DNA from: Bacteroidia bacterium
Lineage (GTDB): Bacteria; Bacteroidota; Bacteroidia; UBA8524
Assembly (NCBI GenBank): GCA_023277325.1
Contig: JALRIQ010000210.1
Location: forward strand, 1 to 5,948
DNA length: 5,948 nucleotides
Direction of reading: 5' to 3'
The notes below the pieces were generated by a model. It was not told where the DNA came from. It saw nothing but the letters and a program-made list of their open reading frames with translations, and did no database searches. Shown here one piece after another: positions 1-5,829 of this stretch (position 1 is its first letter; every line of letters starts with the position of its first letter). A program made the translations under genes and the position numbers.

Positions 1-87
1 TAGGAGAAATAAAAATAGACTTTGATGTAATACAGACTACAGTCCAAACACTTTGGATAGGAGATAATAGTGACTGGGTACACGCAG
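1..87 (+). other. Possible foreign end segment with an open plus-strand frame
   Basis: This stretch lies where the pntB C-terminal domain should be encoded, but no minus-strand frame shows transhydrogenase sequence. On the plus strand the frame starting at base 3 is open from the window edge and reads like protein, with segments such as KIDFDVIQTTVQ and LWIGDNSDWVH. It then runs into the antisense of pntB and stops at 165-167. I do not recognise the protein. The simplest reading is that bases 1 to about 87 come from another gene, possibly another genome, joined to pntB by a chimeric assembly or a rearrangement. Twenty-nine codons are too few to be sure the frame is coding. Confidence 0.35.
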
Positions 88-999
88 AGACTTTACCGAT
101 CCTTGAGGACCTTCGCCTGATCCTCCACCTGCGGCACCACCACCAAAATTACCAATCAATACATTGATAAGGGAGCGGTTCATGGCCTGGCACATCACGA
201 TAGTAAGCAAAGTACCAGCAGAACCAACTAGAATACCCCCAATAAGCATGACCTTATTGTCATATAAAAAGCCACCAAAAGCGGCCGCCACGCCAGTAAA
301 GGAGTTCAACAAAGAAATAACAACCGGCATATCCGCTCCACCAATTGGCATTACAAATAATACCCCGTAAAGTAAAGCCAAGGCTCCAACGCCGTAGAGC
401 AACATGTCTGACTCAATAATCCCAGACACACTTAAGAAGGCAAGAACAAGTAAGGCCAGGAACAATCCAATATTGATGAATTGTTGACCAGGCAACATTT
501 TATCTTTGATCTTGCCTTCCAATTTTCCGTACGCGATAATGGAACCTGAAAACGAAATTGCTCCAATGATTAATCCTGCGTACATAATGGATAGTCGGGT
601 AAGTATATCCGCATCTCCATTAGCCAACAAAGCACTCAAACCTCCTTCAGTATGGTGCATCAAATGGCGGTATTCGATAACCGAAATCAAAGCAGCACAA
701 GCTCCTCCCATTCCATTAAAGAAGGACACCATTTGCGGCATGGCCGTCATTTGAACACGCTTGGCCATTAACCAGCCAATACCCGTTCCGAGGGCCAGTC
801 CGCCAAAAATGAATTCCAGGTTATGAAGGTGGTTACCTACCTCATCTTCATAGAGAAAGATGGTACCAAAAATGGCGATGGTCATACCGAAGGCCGCAAT
901 TAAATTTCCCTTGCGTGCTGACTTCGGTGAGCCCAGCATTTTCAACCCCAGAATGAAAGTAAAGGAGGAGATTAAGTATATGACGTAGAGTAAGTTCAT
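37..999 (-). CDS. pntB: NAD(P) transhydrogenase subunit beta, 3'-truncated (membrane domain only)
   Basis: Beta subunit of the proton-translocating transhydrogenase, which couples proton entry to hydride transfer from NADH to NADP+ in the inner membrane. The 320 residues read from the ATG at 997-999 hold the hydrophobic dII part. Visible family signatures are NGMGGACAAL (about 95-104), GGADMPVVISLLNSFTG (about 220-236, with the conserved Asp at 223), LVGSAGTLL (about 257-265) and MCQAMNRSLINVLIGNFGGG (269-288). Family members are about 460 residues. Here homology ends near Ser304, and a 16-residue unrelated tail leads to TAG at 37-39. The whole NADP(H)-binding dIII, with its VPGYG nucleotide motif, is absent. 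An in-frame ATG at 1032 exists only because of the repeat array, and would add a WS-containing tail foreign to the family, so I start at 999. It is third in the operon, 116 bp after pntAB. As written it could not catalyse transhydrogenation. Subunit identity is very secure; the 3' end is doubtful. Confidence 0.92.
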   Translation of the reverse strand: MNLLYVIYLISSFTFILGLKMLGSPKSARKGNLIAAFGMTIAIFGTIFLYEDEVGNHLHNLEFIFGGLALGTGIGWLMAKRVQMTAMPQMVSFFNGMGGACAALISVIEYRHLMHHTEGGLSALLANGDADILTRLSIMYAGLIIGAISFSGSIIAYGKLEGKIKDKMLPGQQFINIGLFLALLVLAFLSVSGIIESDMLLYGVGALALLYGVLFVMPIGGADMPVVISLLNSFTGVAAAFGGFLYDNKVMLIGGILVGSAGTLLTIVMCQAMNRSLINVLIGNFGGGAAGGGSGEGPQGSVKSLRVPSHYYLLSKVFGL

Positions 1000-1009
1000 G
1001 TTTCTCGTT

Positions 1010-1044
1010 TTTGACCATGGACCATTGACCATGGACCATAGCTG
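1010..1044. repeat. 7-bp-period repeat array, first block (pntAB-pntB spacer)
   Basis: Five consecutive 7-mers in perfect register. Unit ATGGACC occurs at 1017-1023 and 1031-1037, separated by ATTGACC at 1024-1030. Decayed units flank them: TTTGACC at 1010-1016 and ATAGCTG at 1038-1044. The block ends 10 bp upstream of the pntB start codon on the transcribed strand. It creates the artificial Met-Val-Asn-Gly-Pro-Trp-Ser extension of the pntB frame. No length change in this array would disturb coding sequence. Confidence 0.85.
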
Positions 1045-1112
1045 TTTGTGTTAAAAATTTTTAATTCCATTAGCCAATAACCATTTGCCATGGTCTATGG
1101 ACTATGGTCTAT
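1017..1112. repeat. Imperfect 25-bp inverted repeat around an AT-rich palindrome
   Basis: The left arm, 1017-1041, is complementary to the right arm, 1088-1112, at 20 of 25 positions by hand alignment. The 46-base loop contains the perfect 14-bp palindrome TTAAAAATTTTTAA at 1051-1064. The arms are the cores of the two heptamer blocks, so these lie in inverted orientation. In the pntAB-pntB transcript this could fold as a long hairpin. Whether it processes, stabilises or attenuates the message is inference. It has no following U-tract and sits inside an operon, so I do not call it a terminator. Confidence 0.55.
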
Positions 1113-1124
1113 CGTCTATTTGCG
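1069..1124. repeat. 7-bp-period repeat array, second block (pntAB-pntB spacer)
   Basis: Eight consecutive 7-mers in one register. The best preserved are ATGGTCT at 1090-1096 and 1104-1110, ATGGACT at 1097-1103 and ATCGTCT at 1111-1117. More decayed units are ATTAGCC, AATAACC and ATTTGCC over 1069-1089, and ATTTGCG at 1118-1124. The array runs over the pntAB stop codon (1116-1118) into its last two codons. The related block at 1010-1044 is inverted with respect to this one and out of register with it (offset 59 bp). Confidence 0.85.
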
Positions 1125-1409
1125 TTTCTTAAACATTTCCAACATGCGGTCGGTAACAACAAAGCCCCCGACAACATTCAAGGTTCCAAGCACCACAGCG
1201 ATGAAGCCCAGCACCAGACTGATGGTCTCTTCGGCTTGTCCCATTACGATGATGGAACCAATAATTACAACCCCGTGGATGGCATTTGCACCACTCATCA
1301 AAGGCGTATGCAATACCGACGGGACATGGGAAATAAGTTCGATACCTACGAAAATCATTAAGATGAGCAGGTAAATGAAGTCTTGGTTATTTGCGATAAA
1401 CTCGATCAT
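1116..1409 (-). CDS. pntAB: NAD(P) transhydrogenase subunit alpha 2 (membrane part of split alpha)
   Basis: Small membrane subunit giving the first helices of the dII proton channel in organisms with a split alpha subunit. The 97-residue length matches the family. Three hydrophobic segments are visible at about 12-27, 43-57 and 63-83. The signature HTPLMSGANAIHG is at 34-46, and GTLNVVGGFVVTDRML at 75-90, followed by a basic KKRK tail typical of a cytosolic end. I start at the ATG at 1407-1409; a TTG two codons upstream is less likely. It lies 49 bp after pntAA and 116 bp before pntB in one orientation, so the three should form one transcript. No clear Shine-Dalgarno sequence precedes it, as is common in Bacteroidota. 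A heptamer repeat overlaps its stop codon. No frameshift or missing motif is seen. Confidence 0.96.
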   Translation of the reverse strand: MIEFIANNQDFIYLLILMIFVGIELISHVPSVLHTPLMSGANAIHGVVIIGSIIVMGQAEETISLVLGFIAVVLGTLNVVGGFVVTDRMLEMFKKRK

Positions 1410-1417
1410 AATCAAAG

Positions 1418-1445
1418 GGGTTTTGGGTTATGGGTTTTATGTTAG
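1418..1445. repeat. G/T-rich 7-bp-period repeat (pntAA-pntAB spacer)
   Basis: Units GGGTTTT at 1418-1424, GGGTTAT at 1425-1431, GGGTTTT again at 1432-1438, then a decayed ATGTTAG at 1439-1445. The period is again 7 bp, but the unit differs from that of the arrays at 1010-1124. It occupies most of the 49-bp spacer between pntAA and pntAB. On the transcript it is C/A-rich (AAAACCC-type), so strong self-pairing is not expected. Confidence 0.75.
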
Positions 1446-1458
1446 GGCGTTGATGAGA

Positions 1459-2565
1459 TTAAGCTTGGGCGCTCGCGTTGACGGCTCCTCCAGAAATCAA
1501 ACATCCTTTCGTGATTTCTTCGTCAAGCTCCCATTTGAAGCCATTTTCACCGCATAGGTGTTGGAAGAGATTTTGAATATTCTTTGCATAGAGCTCGGAA
1601 GCGTTTGTTGCCAGTGTAGAAGGAAGGTTCAGGGCACCAATAATTTTGACACCATTCTTTTCGACCACTTTGCCCGCTTCACTAATACCACAGTTACCGC
1701 CTTGCTCAACGGCCATATCGACGATAACAGCACCAAATTTCATTTTAGCTACTTGTTCTTCTGTAATCAGCACTGGGGCTTTTCCTCCGCGAACAAGCGC
1801 TGTTGTAATAACAAGATCTGCCTGAAAGAGCGATTTCTCAACGGCTTCTTTTTGTTTCTGAAGAAATTCGGCTGATACGTCTTTGGCATATCCTCCTTCT
1901 ACATTCACTGCGTTCTCTGCTTTTACTTCGATATACTTACCGCCGAGTGATTCTACTTGTTCCTTGGTTTCCGGACGAACATCACTGACTTCCACCACCG
2001 CACCAAGACGTTTTGCTGTGGCAATGGCTTGCAGACCGGCGACACCAGCCCCAAAGATTAAAACTTTGGATGGGGTAACCGTCCCGGCTGCGGTCATCAT
2101 CAACGGAAAAATTCTGGAAAGATGTTCCGCTCCCAGAATTACGGCCTTATATCCCGCCAAATTCGCTTGTGAACTCAAGGCATCCATGCTCTGAGCACGT
2201 GATATCCTTGGCACTTCTTCCATCGCAAAAACGGCCATTTTCCTCGCCTGCAAGGCAGCCATAAGTTCTGGATTTTGGGCCGAATAAATGAAAGACATCA
2301 AGGCAGACCCTGAAGGCATTTTTTCAACCTGACCTGAGTTGGGAGGATTTACCATGACGAACAAATCAGCTTGATAAAGGGCATCTCCTTCAAGCATGGT
2401 GGCTCCGGCTTTTTCAAAAGCTTCATTGGTGAAAGAAGAACCAAGACCGGCATCCTTTTCAATTTGCAGGGCATGGCCGTCTTTTATTAAAGCTTGCACA
2501 ACAGCAGGAGAAATTGCAACACGGCGTTCCCCCTCTCTGGATTCTTTGAGTACAGTAATCTTCAC
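1459..2565 (-). CDS. pntAA: NAD(P) transhydrogenase subunit alpha 1 (NAD(H)-binding dI)
   Basis: Soluble dI subunit that binds NAD(H) at the cytosolic face and passes hydride to NADP+ on dIII. The 368 residues match the split-alpha family length. The N-terminal half belongs to the alanine dehydrogenase/PNT fold (MKITVLKESREGERRVAISP). PRISRAQSMDALSSQ at 119-133 holds the RQD loop (Arg120, Gln125, Asp128, by alignment to Rhodospirillum rubrum dI from memory). The Rossmann motif GAGVAGLQAIATAKRLGA is at 172-189, with the ribose-binding acid at Asp195 in VSDVRPETKEQ. The mobile-loop GGYAKD (Tyr226) and MAVEQGGNC (284-292) are also present. The start is GTG at 2563-2565: no ATG lies between the upstream in-frame TAA and this codon, and MKI alignment supports it. 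First gene of the pnt operon, 45 bp after the membrane-protein gene. Intact by all visible motifs. Confidence 0.97.
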   Translation of the reverse strand: MKITVLKESREGERRVAISPAVVQALIKDGHALQIEKDAGLGSSFTNEAFEKAGATMLEGDALYQADLFVMVNPPNSGQVEKMPSGSALMSFIYSAQNPELMAALQARKMAVFAMEEVPRISRAQSMDALSSQANLAGYKAVILGAEHLSRIFPLMMTAAGTVTPSKVLIFGAGVAGLQAIATAKRLGAVVEVSDVRPETKEQVESLGGKYIEVKAENAVNVEGGYAKDVSAEFLQKQKEAVEKSLFQADLVITTALVRGGKAPVLITEEQVAKMKFGAVIVDMAVEQGGNCGISEAGKVVEKNGVKIIGALNLPSTLATNASELYAKNIQNLFQHLCGENGFKWELDEEITKGCLISGGAVNASAQA

Positions 2566-2596
2566 GGTTTCGTGGTTTAGAAGTTGAAAATCAGGT

Positions 2597-2629
2597 CTAA
2601 ATTAGGCTTTTTATTTTTTCTTTTTCCAA
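2597..2629 (-). promoter_or_regulatory. Possible weak promoter for the pnt operon
   Basis: On the minus strand TAATTTAG (2604-2597) resembles the Bacteroidota -7 box TAnnTTTG with one mismatch. A TTG at 2629-2627 lies 22 bp upstream, inside the end of the preceding gene. Spacing is at the long end of the usual range, and the region is AT-rich enough to give such matches by chance. The alternative is read-through from the upstream membrane-protein gene. Confidence 0.22.
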
Positions 2630-3588
2630 GCAATCCAAATCGCGGAGAATCCGCCGAAAAGCAAATAAAAGATTGTTTGATAACCATGGTTCAAAAGCGC
2701 AAAGGTGCTGCTGGATAAAGCCCCTAATCCATAAAGCCCCAATAGTCCACCAATTATTGCATGATACGCACCCATACCTCCGCCTTGAATGGGGAGCGTT
2801 TTAACCAAACTACCCACCACCATAACCGTAAAGGCCATTCCGAAACTGGCCCCACTGGCCGCTGGTAAAGCCTGAAACCAGAGCCAGGTGGTAAAGAAAT
2901 AACAGATCCAGATTGCGGAAGAAAGCAGTGCAAAAAGAAAGACAGTGGAAGTTTTTAAACGCAGTAGGCTTTTTAAGCCGTCTTTTACCTGTTCAATCAG
3001 GTTTCTGATTTTGGCATTGATGCGCTTTTCAATCGCCATATAGATTTTATAAAGGATTACGCAGATAAACAGCGCCATTATTAATCCCGCAATAATACCC
3101 GCACTACTTTCCTTTAAGCGCTCATCTAAGGGATAAATTAGCTGGTTATCCATCCAATTTTTGAGCTCTTCGTTTTGCAGAAAAAATGCGAGTACCGAAA
3201 CGAGAATTAAAAAGAACAAATCTGTTACACGCTCAATAACAACCGTTCCCAGACTCTTCCCAAAAGAAGGACCTCCCAAGGACTCCAAGGAAGCACATCG
3301 ACTAAACTCTCCCAGACGCGGAACTGCCAGGTTTACAAAATATCCGAAAAGCAAGGAATGATAGATGGAAGCATACCGTACTTCTTTTCCCAGCAGCAAC
3401 TGCCAACGCCAAGCGCGAAGAAACTGCCCACCCCAGGATGGAATAAGCAATAGCAGCAGGTATACCGGACGCACTGAAGCAATTTCACCTTTCAGCTCTC
3501 CCAAAGGAATGTGGCGGAAGGCCAAGTAAAAAAGAAAGATACCCAGGACCAAAAATCCCCAGTAAGCAGCATTTCGAATTGCGTTCAT
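2611..3588 (-). CDS. YbhN/AglD-type flippase-like membrane protein (LPG synthase TM domain)
   Basis: Multi-pass inner-membrane protein of the lysylphosphatidylglycerol synthase transmembrane-region family (UPF0104 type). It has only the membrane domain and no C-terminal aminoacyl-transfer domain, so it should not itself make lysyl-lipids; lipid or isoprenoid-linked transport is a family-level guess. The 325 residues show about seven or eight hydrophobic segments. Family signatures are RAWRWQLLL (58-66), GYFVNLAVPRLGEFSR (82-97), VVIERVTDL (116-124) and LPIQGGGMGAYHA (265-277). It ends in a KKKK tail. I start at the ATG at 3586-3588, which begins MNAIRNAAYWGFLVLG. An ATG at 3681 would add 31 residues lying antisense to the divergent hydrolase gene and across the promoter region, so it is rejected. 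The stop is 45 bp before pntAA, and co-transcription is possible. The exact substrate is unknown. Confidence 0.88.
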   Translation of the reverse strand: MNAIRNAAYWGFLVLGIFLFYLAFRHIPLGELKGEIASVRPVYLLLLLIPSWGGQFLRAWRWQLLLGKEVRYASIYHSLLFGYFVNLAVPRLGEFSRCASLESLGGPSFGKSLGTVVIERVTDLFFLILVSVLAFFLQNEELKNWMDNQLIYPLDERLKESSAGIIAGLIMALFICVILYKIYMAIEKRINAKIRNLIEQVKDGLKSLLRLKTSTVFLFALLSSAIWICYFFTTWLWFQALPAASGASFGMAFTVMVVGSLVKTLPIQGGGMGAYHAIIGGLLGLYGLGALSSSTFALLNHGYQTIFYLLFGGFSAIWIAWKKKK

Positions 3589-3603
3589 CCTGTTCACGAG
3601 AAA

Positions 3604-3620
3604 CAAAAGAATTACTTTTG
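3604..3620. promoter_or_regulatory. Divergent promoter region with CAAAAG-N5-CTTTTG inverted repeat
   Basis: The 40-bp spacer between the two divergent genes holds a perfect 6-bp inverted repeat with a 5-base centre. Its right arm completes TACTTTTG (3613-3620), an exact match to the Bacteroidota -7 box TAnnTTTG for the plus-strand hydrolase. Its left arm gives TTCTTTTG on the minus strand (3611-3604), one mismatch from the same box, for the membrane-protein gene. No perfect TTG -33 element is seen; GTTC ends at 3595, 17 bp upstream of the plus-strand box. The predicted plus-strand start would leave almost no leader before the ATG at 3629. Confidence 0.5.
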
Positions 3621-3628
3621 CAGCGAGT

Positions 3629-4396
3629 ATGCAATTGTTCCATAAAGAATACCCCGGACCAGGGAAACCATTGATCATCATGCACGGATTATTTGGGATG
3701 CTGGATAACTGGCATAACCTGGCTAGAAAGTTTTCAAGTCAGTACCATGTTTATCTCTTAGACCTAAGAAATCATGGCCAGTCGCCACATTCTGACACCA
3801 TCAATTACCCACTGATGGCCAATGACTTATGGGAATTTATGCAACAACAGAATATTTCACGGGCCTATATACTTGGACACAGTATGGGAGGTAAAGTGGC
3901 AATGGAATTTGCGCTGCGTTTTCCAGAAAAATGCTTGAAGTTGGTGGTGGTTGACATTGCCCCTGTGCCATATAAACCCGGACATAACGACATTTTCAAA
4001 GCGCTATTTGCTTTGGATATTGATGACGAGAACAAAACGCGAAAAGACCTGGATGAAGAAATGAGCGGCCTTATTCCTGAATTTGGGGTGCGTCAATTTT
4101 TGCTGAAAAGTTTGGTGAGAAAAGACGAAGGCGGCTACTACTGGAAATTCAACCTTACTGCTATCCATGCTCATTATGAAGAAATTATCGCTGCACTGGA
4201 TGGCGGTAGAAGCTATGGTGGACCCACCCTATTTATTCGCGGGGAAAAATCCCCTTATATTCTCGATAAACACCTTCCTGCTATTCAAGCCCTTTTTCCA
4301 ACCTATCAACTAGAAACCATCGATGGTGCGGGACATTGGGTGCATGCTGAAAAACCTGCAGAACTCATTTCGGAGGTTGAAGACTTCCTAAGCTAG
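3629..4396 (+). CDS. Alpha/beta hydrolase, YbfF-like esterase
   Basis: Probable cytosolic serine esterase of the alpha/beta hydrolase fold, closest by eye to the YbfF group; its natural substrate is not evident. The 255 residues match the usual length. In order: oxyanion-hole loop HGLFG (19-23) followed by DNW, the DLRNHGQSPHS strand-turn (45-55), and the nucleophile elbow GHSMGG (83-88, Ser85). VVVDIAPVPY (107-115) follows, with Asp109 24 residues after the serine, where I recall YbfF carrying its catalytic Asp. Next come FIRGEKSPY (202-210) and the catalytic-His motif GAGHWVHAEKP (233-243, His236). No signal peptide or membrane segment is present. The ATG at 3629 aligns with the family N-terminus and lies 8 bp after a good -7 box. 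It is divergent from the membrane-protein gene and convergent with the SH3 gene, 26 bp apart. All catalytic elements appear intact. Confidence 0.93.
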   Translation: MQLFHKEYPGPGKPLIIMHGLFGMLDNWHNLARKFSSQYHVYLLDLRNHGQSPHSDTINYPLMANDLWEFMQQQNISRAYILGHSMGGKVAMEFALRFPEKCLKLVVVDIAPVPYKPGHNDIFKALFALDIDDENKTRKDLDEEMSGLIPEFGVRQFLLKSLVRKDEGGYYWKFNLTAIHAHYEEIIAALDGGRSYGGPTLFIRGEKSPYILDKHLPAIQALFPTYQLETIDGAGHWVHAEKPAELISEVEDFLS

Positions 4397-4422
4397 AGTG
4401 AGAAACACCAACCTTTTATAGC

Positions 4423-5829
4423 TTACCAGGCCTTTTCAAAAGGAATTAGCTTTTTTCGGAAATACGCTTTTTTCGCATTTGTGAACGTAGGTTCATCTCG
4501 ACGAAAAGTCTCGGCCGATTCGATACTTCGCCAGAGCCACATATTGCGCGATTTGTCGTAGAAAAACACATAGAGATTATAGAATCCACCAACAATCGGA
4601 TCGCCATACATGCCCGTATTGTATTTAATGGTAATGGCCACGGAGTCAGAACCCGGATTAAACTCCACATTGAAATAACCCTCATGCACGATACTCCTGT
4701 TCACAATAGGCGTATCAAAAGTCATATCCGACTTACCATGAGCAATTCCCACGAGGCCAATTGGACCGCCATTCTCATTATTTACCACTTTGTTTAGCAG
4801 GAAAATAACATCTTCAATCCCGTCATTATTTCCATCAAAAAACTGGTAATGCATTAAACGAGAATCTTGAAAATTAGACGAAACCAAATCCTTTAGCCGC
4901 TTATGTTTGCTATCTACCTCAACAAGGGTATCCCCATTGTATTCCATTACAGAATAGATCTCGGTTATAAACGCGCTTCCATAACGCGCGCAACTTTCAT
5001 CCAGCATAAAGTCGTCGGGTTCTGAATAGGCGTCGTATTTAATGATTTTGCCTTTTTGTCCGCCGAAGTCTGATGGAAATTTAAGCCCGAAATTTTCCGA
5101 AATCCCTCCGTCGCCAATTCCTCCATCAAAATAAAGAAACTTCAAATCCTTGCCATCCCATACATAGAGCATATCTCCGGAACTCTGTCCGCATGAATAA
5201 GAATAGATGCAAACACCCAAAATCTGGTATTTTTTGTCTAGTCCACGACTTCCAAAATTCACGAAATTTTCCCCACGATTGCTATAATAGTTTTCTTGAG
5301 GAAGATGAGCTACAATGCGGTCCTTTTGGAGAACATATATGCCCCCTGTCGTTTGCAAGAAAGCTTCATTCTTATTCTTATTGCTCTTGATGTATTTCCG
5401 CGGAATATCTATGTATTTGGACCAAACATAAGCAAACGAATCCTTCCACTCGACCCGAATCCAGGAACCCCAAATGTTTAAGTCCTGCATGGATTGTGAA
5501 TCGGCCAAAGCAATTTTAAGCTTAGCACGGCGATGAAGCTTTTTCAATATCGGAGCAGCCGAATCTGCTCCTGCCCTCAAATTGACACCCTCTGAATTGA
5601 TAAAGCCATATTCATATTCACTGAATTTACGTGTGAGTAATGATTCGTCGCGTAACTTGAGCTTTGAAGGACTGAGCTTGAAACCCTTCCATTCGAATAG
5701 TTCATACAAGGAATCATTATAGGCGATTGCAATTACTTCTGAAGAGCGACTGTTATAGGTCCTTCCAAAGGTTGTAGAGCCATTTAAATGCTTCAGGTCG
5801 GGACGGTCAAATTCCGTATGCTCAAGCAA
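4423..5829 (-). CDS. SH3-domain protein with a DxNxDG motif, 5'-truncated
   Basis: Uncharacterised protein, read here as 468 residues. A bacterial SH3-like domain spans about 75-140: GFINSEGVNLRAG, then a hydrophobic core, WIRVEW, and AYVWSKYI at its end. Before it lies NDSLYELFEWKGFKLSP, which looks like the interior of a larger protein. The remaining roughly 320 residues are rich in beta-type and aromatic segments and contain FFDGNNDGIEDVIF (330-343), resembling the calcium-binding DxNxDGxxD loop of FG-GAP/VCBS-type repeats. SH3 domains of this kind often bind cell-wall or surface material, so export is likely, but no signal peptide is present. The only start is a TTG at 5827-5829, and the next in-frame Met is well inside the SH3 domain (113). 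An in-frame TAA at 5839-5841 lies in tsaB-derived sequence. I conclude the true N-terminus is missing. The function is not known. Confidence 0.8.
   Translation of the reverse strand: MLEHTEFDRPDLKHLNGSTTFGRTYNSRSSEVIAIAYNDSLYELFEWKGFKLSPSKLKLRDESLLTRKFSEYEYGFINSEGVNLRAGADSAAPILKKLHRRAKLKIALADSQSMQDLNIWGSWIRVEWKDSFAYVWSKYIDIPRKYIKSNKNKNEAFLQTTGGIYVLQKDRIVAHLPQENYYSNRGENFVNFGSRGLDKKYQILGVCIYSYSCGQSSGDMLYVWDGKDLKFLYFDGGIGDGGISENFGLKFPSDFGGQKGKIIKYDAYSEPDDFMLDESCARYGSAFITEIYSVMEYNGDTLVEVDSKHKRLKDLVSSNFQDSRLMHYQFFDGNNDGIEDVIFLLNKVVNNENGGPIGLVGIAHGKSDMTFDTPIVNRSIVHEGYFNVEFNPGSDSVAITIKYNTGMYGDPIVGGFYNLYVFFYDKSRNMWLWRSIESAETFRRDEPTFTNAKKAYFRKKLIPFEKAW

Noticed and set aside
25..52. ACAGACT and ACAGTCC as another heptamer array after pntB
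   Set aside because: Only two weak units are seen, and they lie in the stretch that reads as an unrelated plus-strand frame. Chance similarity is more likely.
1375..2194. Plus-strand open frames opposite pntAA and pntAB
   Set aside because: They are antisense shadows of conserved minus-strand genes, and none shows a domain or a start signal.
2608..2626. T-rich run as an intrinsic terminator
   Set aside because: It is the antisense of the KKKK tail of the membrane protein, with no GC-rich stem beside it.
3485..3685. Minus-strand frame crossing the divergent spacer
   Set aside because: It overlaps the well-supported start of the membrane-protein gene and the hydrolase antisense, and has no recognisable sequence.
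4431..4456. CCTTTT-C-AAAAGG followed by a T-run as a terminator after the hydrolase
   Set aside because: The longest stem with an allowed loop is about four pairs, the T-run begins seven bases after it, and the site lies inside the 3' end of the convergent gene.
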